Assembly: GCA_937922235.1 (NCBI GenBank)
Contig: CAKZVC010000047.1
Coordinates: forward strand, 1 to 64,000
Direction of reading: 5' to 3'
Source of the DNA: an uncultured Acidimicrobiales bacterium
GTDB taxonomy: Bacteria > Actinomycetota > Acidimicrobiia > Acidimicrobiales > SHLQ01
Length of the DNA: 64,000 nucleotides
The position numbers were made by a program, and so were the translations under genes. Positions within the stretch are counted from its first letter, which is position 1; every line of letters starts with the position of its first letter. Positions 58,041 through 64,000 of this stretch are shown piece by piece. Under the pieces are notes generated by a model. That model had not been told where the DNA came from and ran no database searches. It saw only the letters and a program-made list of their open reading frames with translations.

Positions 58041-58711
58041 CCACTCTCCTCATCGACGCCGACGACACCCTGTGGGAGAACATCGTGGTCTTCAACGCGG
58101 TCAACCACGCGTACGTCGAGTGGTTGCTCCCGGGCCGAACTGTCACCGAGATGCAACCCGAGCTCGATGCACTTCAGATCGAGTGCATTGCTGAATATGG
58201 CTATGGCCGCGAGACGTTCGAGAAGAGCTTGATCAAGGGCATTCGTCGGTTTGGAGGTCGGGCAGCGACATCTCGTGATCGTGACCACGTCGCTGCGCTA
58301 GTTCGTCCGCTCCAGTGGGAGACGATCGAGGTTCACGATGGTGTGGTCGACACCTTGGCGAACTTGGCCACGCGAACGCGGCTCCTCTTGGTGACCAAGG
58401 GCGATCGAGAAGAGCAACAACTCAAGATCGATCGATCGGGCCTCGCACACTTCTTTGCAGCGATTGAGATCCTCAACCAGAAGTCACCGGCCGAATATGC
58501 CGAGATCATGGGGAAGCACGCGCTCGAACCAGCGAGCACATGGATGGTAGGCAACTCCCCTCGCTCAGATATTGCACCGGCCCTCGAGGTCGGCATTGGG
58601 GCCGTCTACATTCCGCACCCGGCGACGTGGAGCCACGAGCAGGCCGACGTTGAAGACCATCCGCGGCTCGTTCGCCTACGGACGTTCCGAGAGTTAACCG
58701 ACCAGTTCTAG
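58037..58711 (+). CDS. HAD-superfamily hydrolase
   Basis: 224 residues. Catalytic motif I LLIDADDTLWEN (nucleophile D and acid D), motif II LLLVTKGDREEQ, lysine KSPAEYAEIM, motif IV WMVGNSPRSDIAPALE. A cap domain of about 75 residues lies between motifs I and II. A phosphatase of unknown substrate, translated with the MFS carrier (ATGA overlap). Confidence 0.87.
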   Translation: MTTLLIDADDTLWENIVVFNAVNHAYVEWLLPGRTVTEMQPELDALQIECIAEYGYGRETFEKSLIKGIRRFGGRAATSRDRDHVAALVRPLQWETIEVHDGVVDTLANLATRTRLLLVTKGDREEQQLKIDRSGLAHFFAAIEILNQKSPAEYAEIMGKHALEPASTWMVGNSPRSDIAPALEVGIGAVYIPHPATWSHEQADVEDHPRLVRLRTFRELTDQF

Positions 58712-59181
58712 TGGCGAAGAACGGTCATCACCGATAACGCCAACGCGACGATCGCCAAAACCTTCACCGCGAAGAGCATCAACCGTTCGGCACCGACAAG
58801 GTGTCGGAACGGGCGTGACGCGTGCGCGTGGAAGTAGCGATTGTAGAGCAGCGAGATGCATAGCGACCAGGCAAAGAGTCCGACGGTCAGGCTGATGACG
58901 AAGAGGCCGCTGCGCGTGTCGTACGGGCCACACGTATTGCCCATCTCGCACGAAAACGTCGGCAATGCGACGAGGGCCAACAAGAAAAACCCCATCGGCA
59001 TCGACCCGAACAAGAACCGGTAGCGACGCAAGTACGACTCGCCCTCAACAATGTTGAACGATGCGAGCGCGCGCTTCGACTCGCGTTCCTCTTGGAACTT
59101 GATCGCCATGCCCATCGCCACCGTCGGAACCAGTGCAACTACACATGCGAGCCAGGAAATTACCGTCAGGGCCGCCGCCAT
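58708..59181 (-). CDS. Four-span membrane protein, unknown function
   Basis: 157 residues from ATG 59181. Spans: LTVISWLACVVALVPTVAMG, GFFLLALVALPTFS, LFVISLTVGLFAWSLCISLL and LFAVKVLAIVALALSVMTVL. Two cysteines in a short extracellular loop (SCEMGNTCGPY) may form a disulfide. Convergent with the HAD gene. No family recognised. Confidence 0.6.
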   Translation of the reverse strand: MAAALTVISWLACVVALVPTVAMGMAIKFQEERESKRALASFNIVEGESYLRRYRFLFGSMPMGFFLLALVALPTFSCEMGNTCGPYDTRSGLFVISLTVGLFAWSLCISLLYNRYFHAHASRPFRHLVGAERLMLFAVKVLAIVALALSVMTVLRH

Positions 59182-59245
59182 GTCCCCTAGTTTGGTCAAC
59201 GCAACTATCTCGGGCAACTCGGAAACCCAATCTGGGGTACGTGTC

Positions 59246-59902
59246 TTATGACACCGCTGGAAGGGCCGCCACGTTGTTCGGTCCGGCGTCGATGAGCAGT
59301 TCAATCGTGCTGATGTTGACCGGCGCGAAGCGCCAGGCATCAACCGCAACACAGATCTGGCGGCCCTTCTGCAGCCACGCCCGGTGAATGTGGCCGTGCA
59401 CCAGCCATTGGCCGTGATCTTTGGGCTTCACGCTCTGCTCTACACCGGACGGACGGAAGGGAAAGTGCGAAAGCTCGACTTCGTGGTCGCCAATCGTGAT
59501 CGACGTACTCGCGGTAATCGTCTCGAATCCGACCGATGCGTAGCGGGCGACCTCGGCCGGCCCATATGAGTCACGTAGGGGAAAGCAGCGATCGTGGTTG
59601 CCCGTGACAAAGTGTTTCCGTCCTGGAAGCTCACGGACGAGCTTCAACATGTCGTCCAAGCGGCTGCCCCGTGCCAGGTCTCCGAGAATCCAGATCTCAT
59701 CATCGTCGGCGACGACCGACCGCCAGTTGTCGCACAAGACGCGATTCATCTGTCGCACATTTGGAAATGGACGACCAAAGCTCAACACCTGCGAGTCGCC
59801 AAGGTGAAGATCTGACGTGAACCAGGTTGTAGGGATAGCCGACTCCAATAGCGCGAGACCGCAATGTTCAACGCGAACAACACACCTCCTATTCCGAGTC
59901 AT
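59246..59902 (-). CDS. Calcineurin-like metallophosphoesterase
   Basis: 218 residues from ATG 59902; the family core starts about residue 25 (TTWFTSDLHLGDSQVLSFGR), so a later start is possible. Metal-site motifs: DLHLGD, EIWILGDLARGS, FVTGNHDRCF, SHFPFRP and WLVHGHIHRAW. This is the small cytoplasmic phosphoesterase group. Substrate unknown. Confidence 0.85.
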   Translation of the reverse strand: MTRNRRCVVRVEHCGLALLESAIPTTWFTSDLHLGDSQVLSFGRPFPNVRQMNRVLCDNWRSVVADDDEIWILGDLARGSRLDDMLKLVRELPGRKHFVTGNHDRCFPLRDSYGPAEVARYASVGFETITASTSITIGDHEVELSHFPFRPSGVEQSVKPKDHGQWLVHGHIHRAWLQKGRQICVAVDAWRFAPVNISTIELLIDAGPNNVAALPAVS

Positions 59903-59927
59903 TAATGGCGCGGTCTAGAGTTCGGTG

Positions 59928-60365
59928 ATGGCCTCCTCCCCACTCGATCAGCGACTCTCGATCATCACCATTGCGGTTCATGATCTCGACGAGTCACGCC
60001 GCTTCTACAACGAGGCCTTTGGTTGGACGCCCGACGAGGCAAGCGAAGAAGAAGCGGCCAACATCGCGTTTTACTCGATGAACGGGTTCAAGTTCGCGCT
60101 GTTTCCATTGGCCAAGTTCGCCGAGGAGCACGACGGTGAGGTGTCCGCACCGGGTGGGTTCACGCTTGCGTACAACGTCAACACCGAGACCGAGGTCGAC
60201 GATCTGTTCGCTCGATTTGCCGAACACGATGTCACCATCGTGAAGGCTCCTGAGAAGGTCTTTTGGGGCGGCTATTCGGGATATATCGCTGGCCCAAGCG
60301 GTGAGCAATGGGAGATTGCCTACAACCCGTTTACCACCGTCAACCCCGACGGCACGTTTGGCTGA
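59928..60365 (+). CDS. VOC (glyoxalase/bleomycin-resistance) family protein
   Basis: 145 residues from ATG 59928. Two beta-alpha-beta-beta-beta modules: ITIAVHDLDESRRFYNEAFG, FYSMNGFKFALFPLAKFAEE, and FWGGYSGYIAGPSGEQWEIA. Metal-binding glutamate in EQWEIAYNP. The precise activity is not predictable. Confidence 0.85.
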   Translation: MASSPLDQRLSIITIAVHDLDESRRFYNEAFGWTPDEASEEEAANIAFYSMNGFKFALFPLAKFAEEHDGEVSAPGGFTLAYNVNTETEVDDLFARFAEHDVTIVKAPEKVFWGGYSGYIAGPSGEQWEIAYNPFTTVNPDGTFG

Positions 60366-60380
60366 ACACCGGAGGCTTCG

Positions 60381-61133
60381 ATGACCGATCCGATCGAACC
60401 CGCGGCGTTCGCGCAATGGCTCAGCGAATCGCCAACATCGGTTGGCGACGGGCTTCTCATGCTCAGCAGTGTTCTCAGCCGACGAGCCGGCGTTGTCGAC
60501 GCCGGTCGATTCGCGCTCGACGAGCTCGCCGACACGGTTGTCGAGCCCACAGCAACCGGCATCGTGAGCGCCTTGTTCGGTACCGGTGGATTCCAAGGTG
60601 ACGTCGAGAACTATCACGCGGAAGAGAACTCCTTTCTCGATCTTGTACTCGACCGTCGCTTGGGCATGCCGATCACGTTGTCGGCCGTTGTCGTCGAGGT
60701 CGGGAATCGAGTTGGCGTGCCGCTCAAGATGGTCGGCATCCCCGGTCACGTCATCGTCGGCACCGATGCCGCCAACCACTTCATCGACGCGTTCGGTGGA
60801 GTGGAGGTGAACTCTCGGTGGGTCCAGAAGCGGTTTGAATCGATCTTCGGGCCCCAAGCGATGATCCCGTCATCAGCCATGCAGACCATGAACGTCATCG
60901 GCACCGTCAATCGGGTGTGCAACAACCTGATGCGCACGTGGGCAGATGACCCGAGTAACAAGATGGATCGGCTTCTCGAACTACGAACGCTCCTGCCAGG
61001 TTCGGCCGCTGACCGATCGATTCTGATCGACATCGCCACCGCTCGGGGCCGTTTCGATCTCGCCGCCAAGATGCGCGAGGCGAACGATCCCGACGACCCC
61101 GAGATCAATGCCCTATGGGCACGGCTGAACTAG
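60381..61133 (+). CDS. SirB1-like transglutaminase-family protein
   Basis: 250 residues. The SirB1 signature is present: NYHAEENSFLDLVLDRRLGM, PITLSAVVVEVGNRVGVPLK, MVGIPGHVIVGTD. The C-terminal TPR-like region is LLELRTLLPGSAADRSILID. The catalytic cysteine of true transglutaminases is absent, as usual in this group. Fifteen bases after the VOC gene, same strand. Confidence 0.85.
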   Translation: MTDPIEPAAFAQWLSESPTSVGDGLLMLSSVLSRRAGVVDAGRFALDELADTVVEPTATGIVSALFGTGGFQGDVENYHAEENSFLDLVLDRRLGMPITLSAVVVEVGNRVGVPLKMVGIPGHVIVGTDAANHFIDAFGGVEVNSRWVQKRFESIFGPQAMIPSSAMQTMNVIGTVNRVCNNLMRTWADDPSNKMDRLLELRTLLPGSAADRSILIDIATARGRFDLAAKMREANDPDDPEINALWARLN

Positions 61134-61142
61134 CGCGTTAGC

Positions 61143-62783
61143 GTGGATTTCGTGCCCACATCTTCCATAATTCGTGATCTGACCCGATCGACCATCGCCG
61201 CGGGAGTTGTTCTCGCACTGGTCGCAACGGTCGTGGCCGCGACACCAGCGGTAGCGACAGCGGCCTCGGGCGACGTCGTTGCCTGGGGTGTGAATACCTT
61301 CGGTCAGCTCGGCGACGGCACGACGACGTATCGCACAGACTCGGTGTCGAGTGGGACCAGCGCAACCGTCGACATCGCTGGCGGCCGCCACCACGCACTC
61401 GCGGCCCGATCGGACGGTTCGCTCGTCACGTGGGGTTGGAACGTGTCTGGCCAGCTCGGCGATGGCACCGCCACCCAGCGACCGACACCAATCACGGTTG
61501 GGCTGACCAACGTGTCCGCTGTCGGAGCTGGCCACTATCACTCGCTCGCCGTGCGCGATGGCGCCGTGTGGGCGTGGGGCCGCAATCGGTTCGGCCAACT
61601 TGGACTGGGGGACACGACCAATCGGTCCACGCCAACCCTGGTGAGCGGAACCAGCGACATCACGATGGTGGCAGGCGGCCGCGAGCACAGCGTTGCTTTG
61701 CGCTCAGACGGGACGATGTTGGCGTGGGGAAACAACGCGAACGGTCAACTCGGTGACGGCACGACAACCTCACGAACTACGCCTGTCTCGGTCCCGGTCG
61801 ACAACGTCACCGCTGTTACTTCCGGGCGCATCCACACCGCAGTTCTTCGATCCGACGGCACCGTATGGACGTGGGGAGATAACACCTACGGCCAGCTCGG
61901 TGACGGCACCACAGCCACACGAAGCACCCCGCAGCAGGTGACCGGCCTCTCCAACATCGTCGATGTAGAGGCCTTTGGCTTTCACACCATTGCGCTCGAC
62001 TCCTCGGGTCAAGTGTGGGCATGGGGTCGCAACAACCTGGGTCAGCTCGGTGACTCGACCACCGTCCAACGCCTCGCACCGATCCAGGTCGGGGTCCCGG
62101 CTGCTATCGCCATTGGGTCGGGACGCGACTACGGCATGGCGGCAACAGCGAACGGCGCTGTCTTTGCGTGGGGTCGAAACGATGGCGGCGAACTCGGCGA
62201 CGGAACGACGACAACCCGTACAACTCCTGTGGTCGTCGACACCGTCGACGATGTGGCCGAGCTCGTTGGCGGACGTGACTACATCGTTGCCCGAGAAGGT
62301 GGAACCGTAGCGCCACCACCGCCTCCCCCACCGGCTGAGAACACCTGCACGGCAACCGTAATTGGCGACGATCTTCGTCTCGATTGGACCGACGGCCTTG
62401 GCCGGGCCGTCATTCGACGAGGAGCCTCGTGGTTCTCGACCCCCGGCAACGTCACCACAACAACGATCACGAATGCGGCGAACGACCAAGCCACGTACCT
62501 CGTTCGGGTACGCATCGACGGCGTCCGAACCGACATCACCTGCGAACGCGATGACACGCCGCCTCCGCCCCCAGCATCTCCATGCACGGCCACAGTTCAG
62601 GGCAACGATGTTGTGCTCAACTGGGATCCCGCGTTTTCCCGAGTCAACGTTCGTCGCAACGGCAGCTGGCTGCTGACTGCGGGCGACGACACGTCTACGG
62701 TCACCGTTGCTGGCAACCCTGGCGATGTGTTCGAGATCATCGTTCGACCGGGCGGAGTGAAGACCACCTACCCGTGTGTATAG
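61143..62783 (+). CDS. Secreted RCC1-repeat beta-propeller protein
   Basis: 546 residues from GTG 61143. Signal peptide (LTRSTIAAGVVLALVATVVA, cleavage near ATA). Seven RCC1 repeats follow, each with a W-G...GQLGDG core (VAWGVNTFGQLGDG, VTWGWNVSGQLGDG, WAWGRNRFGQLGLG, LAWGNNANGQLGDG, WTWGDNTYGQLGDG, WAWGRNNLGQLGDS, FAWGRNDGGELGDG), which should close a seven-bladed propeller. Two small beta domains (CTATVIGDDLRLDWTDG and CTATVQGNDVVLNWDPA) follow, separated by proline runs. Probably a surface binding protein; partner unknown. Confidence 0.9.
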   Translation: MDFVPTSSIIRDLTRSTIAAGVVLALVATVVAATPAVATAASGDVVAWGVNTFGQLGDGTTTYRTDSVSSGTSATVDIAGGRHHALAARSDGSLVTWGWNVSGQLGDGTATQRPTPITVGLTNVSAVGAGHYHSLAVRDGAVWAWGRNRFGQLGLGDTTNRSTPTLVSGTSDITMVAGGREHSVALRSDGTMLAWGNNANGQLGDGTTTSRTTPVSVPVDNVTAVTSGRIHTAVLRSDGTVWTWGDNTYGQLGDGTTATRSTPQQVTGLSNIVDVEAFGFHTIALDSSGQVWAWGRNNLGQLGDSTTVQRLAPIQVGVPAAIAIGSGRDYGMAATANGAVFAWGRNDGGELGDGTTTTRTTPVVVDTVDDVAELVGGRDYIVAREGGTVAPPPPPPPAENTCTATVIGDDLRLDWTDGLGRAVIRRGASWFSTPGNVTTTTITNAANDQATYLVRVRIDGVRTDITCERDDTPPPPPASPCTATVQGNDVVLNWDPAFSRVNVRRNGSWLLTAGDDTSTVTVAGNPGDVFEIIVRPGGVKTTYPCV

Positions 62784-62786
62784 CGG

Positions 62787-63188
62787 TTAGTCGCGAGTAC
62801 CGGCGACCCAGGTTTCATGAACCGTGACCCAACGAAGACCATTGGGTCCATCGGGGTCTTTGCGGAACGCGACGATGCTCCACCGATGGTTCGACCCGTT
62901 GGTGAGCTCGTGATTCTCGACGTAACGAGCCACAACGACCTCATCTGACGCGATGAGCAGAGACGGTTCGGTAATCGTGATCTTCAAGCTCTTCGTGTGG
63001 TCGTGACCCTGTCGAATGGCGTGGATTGTCGCATCTCGGGTCGAGACTGATCCGTCGGGACTCAGAATGGTGAAGTCGTCAGCTAGAGCCGCTTCGAGCC
63101 GAACGAGGTCGTCCGCTGGCAGCGTGCCAAGGAAGTAGCCCTCGAAGAAGTCGTGAAGTTCGGTTACTTCTTTCAGCCATGTGTCCAT
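62787..63188 (-). CDS. NTF2-like (DUF4440/SnoaL-type) protein
   Basis: 133 residues: FFEGYFLGTLPADDLVRLEA, DDFTILSPDGSVSTRDATIH, RWSIVAFRKDPDGPNGLRWV. Cone-shaped NTF2 fold used by many small isomerases or binding proteins. No catalytic residue is obvious. Convergent with the RCC1 gene. Confidence 0.78.
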   Translation of the reverse strand: MDTWLKEVTELHDFFEGYFLGTLPADDLVRLEAALADDFTILSPDGSVSTRDATIHAIRQGHDHTKSLKITITEPSLLIASDEVVVARYVENHELTNGSNHRWSIVAFRKDPDGPNGLRWVTVHETWVAGTRD

Positions 63189-63207
63189 GGTCGACTATTG
63201 CGACTTT

Positions 63208-64000
63208 CTAGACGGCTGTCGAGTCCTCGATGAGGGGGTCGTCGTCACTCCGCACGAACGACACCACGCCATAGCTCAGCACCGCAATGGCCGCGATCGA
63301 CCCCATGATCACGAGCGTGGGACGCAGGCCGATCTGCTCGGCGAGCACACCAAGCGGAAGCGCGCTCATGCCAAACCCCGCGAAGCCAAGCTGCATGATC
63401 GACTGCACCCGCCCCTGGAATTCTGCGTTTGATTCTCGTAGTGCCAGCGTGTTCGACAGCGTCTGGAACGTTGTGGTGGCAGCACCTGCGATGACCGCGA
63501 CCACGACCGCGACAAGGAATTGCGGCGCCAGTCCGAGGCCCATGACCATGACGCCGAACAGCACACCCGCCATCGTCATCACGGCTTGGGCGCGCGGCGA
63601 ATCGGCCAACCCGGCAACCCAGAAGCCGGCGAGCAACGCCCCTACCGAGCTCGACGAGGTGAAGTAGCCAACGTGTTGTTCTTGCAGTCCGAACTCGCCC
63701 TCGACCAACGCAGGAATGAAGCTCACATAACTGAACGCGAACATCAGCACCGCGAACGCCGTCAGCACGATGTTGCGGATCGGAGGAGTGGCAAAGACAT
63801 AGCGAACGCCATCGGCAATGTCGGAGACTCGAGCTGCTCCGCTGAGCGCCGCTGGCGGGTTCGGCAGCCGGGCAGTCGTCAACCAACTGAGGACAGCCAA
63901 CACGGCGGCTACTACATACGTCGGGCCCAGCCCAAAGAACGACCAGCCAACCAGAGCCCCGGCGAGGCTCGGCGCAAACACTCGGGTGCCATTCATGGCG
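63208..64000 (-). CDS. MFS transporter (partial, N-terminus beyond right edge)
   Basis: The frame continues off the window; the visible 263 residues begin in span 5 (NGTRVFAPSLAGALVGWSFF, typical of MFS span 5) and include spans 6-12. The stretch NAEFQGRVQSIMQLGFAGFG is conserved in the ENTS/TMEM-like MFS group (EntS-type exporters). Upstream residues, including the usual motif A, are outside the window. Substrate unknown. Confidence 0.85.
   Translation of the reverse strand, partial: AMNGTRVFAPSLAGALVGWSFFGLGPTYVVAAVLAVLSWLTTARLPNPPAALSGAARVSDIADGVRYVFATPPIRNIVLTAFAVLMFAFSYVSFIPALVEGEFGLQEQHVGYFTSSSSVGALLAGFWVAGLADSPRAQAVMTMAGVLFGVMVMGLGLAPQFLVAVVVAVIAGAATTTFQTLSNTLALRESNAEFQGRVQSIMQLGFAGFGMSALPLGVLAEQIGLRPTLVIMGSIAAIAVLSYGVVSFVRSDDDPLIEDSTAV

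Overview
The window looks like chromosomal DNA of a high-GC actinobacterium. The best guess is a marine Acidimicrobiia (Ilumatobacter-like) lineage, inferred from gene content only. The pointers are a DUF2510 plus PrsW protein, a septum-formation-domain lipoprotein, LmbE/Mca-like and maleylpyruvate-isomerase-like proteins of mycothiol-using bacteria, an Rv2466c-like DsbA protein, and many GTG starts. I found no rRNA, tRNA, CRISPR array, prophage or intact insertion sequence. Most genes are housekeeping or transport genes in short operons with 4-base start/stop overlaps.

Layout. 0-3.4 kb: a partial OmpR-type response regulator, an acidic secreted protein and a DrrAB-like ABC exporter. 3.4-4.0 kb: a gene-free block of palindromes. 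4-6.6 kb: alkylation repair (Ada-AraC-AlkA fusion and Ogt) and an acetyltransferase. 6.6-11 kb: hemolysin III, a secreted DUF4214-like protein, a Kbp-like BON-LysM protein and malonyl-CoA decarboxylase. 11-13.8 kb: FMN riboswitch, ribE-ribBA-ribH and a strong terminator. 14-20 kb: lipoprotein, COG3910 ATPase, dnaB with a cluster of DnaA-box-like sites upstream, and rpsF-ssb-rpsR-rplI. 20-24.4 kb: ArsR-type regulator, PNPOx-like protein, YjbR protein and GlcD-like oxidase. 24.4-30 kb: a MacB/LolD-type ABC exporter next to a NarL-type two-component system. 30-34.8 kb: small enzymes, a septum-formation lipoprotein and gpsA. 34.9-48.9 kb: a polyamine locus (potABCD, speB, an Lrp-type regulator, gabT, two FAD amine oxidases, a cupin, a GNAT enzyme and a C45 Ntn-hydrolase) followed by guanine deaminase. 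48.9-64 kb: a GGDEF-EAL protein, PrsW, an LmbE deacetylase, several secreted or lipid-anchored proteins, two MFS carriers (one cut by the window edge), HAD, phosphoesterase, VOC, SirB1-like, RCC1-propeller and NTF2-like proteins.

How the parts fit. The polyamine locus can import putrescine or spermidine (PotABCD), make putrescine from agmatine (SpeB), oxidise or acylate it (FAD oxidases, GNAT) and release and transaminate GABA (C45 hydrolase, GabT), probably under the Lrp-type regulator. The NarL system and the adjacent exporter share an inverted-repeat motif upstream, suggesting a drug- or envelope-stress module.

The most unusual signal is non-coding. A short element with a conserved core (TTCCGCGGATCT) and a downstream hairpin occurs four times, on both strands; its stem changes sequence between copies while keeping pairing. 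Other structured DNA includes GGTGCC-A-GGCACC palindromes at 3.5-3.9 kb, 32-base inverted repeats around the C45 gene and the DnaA-box cluster near dnaB.
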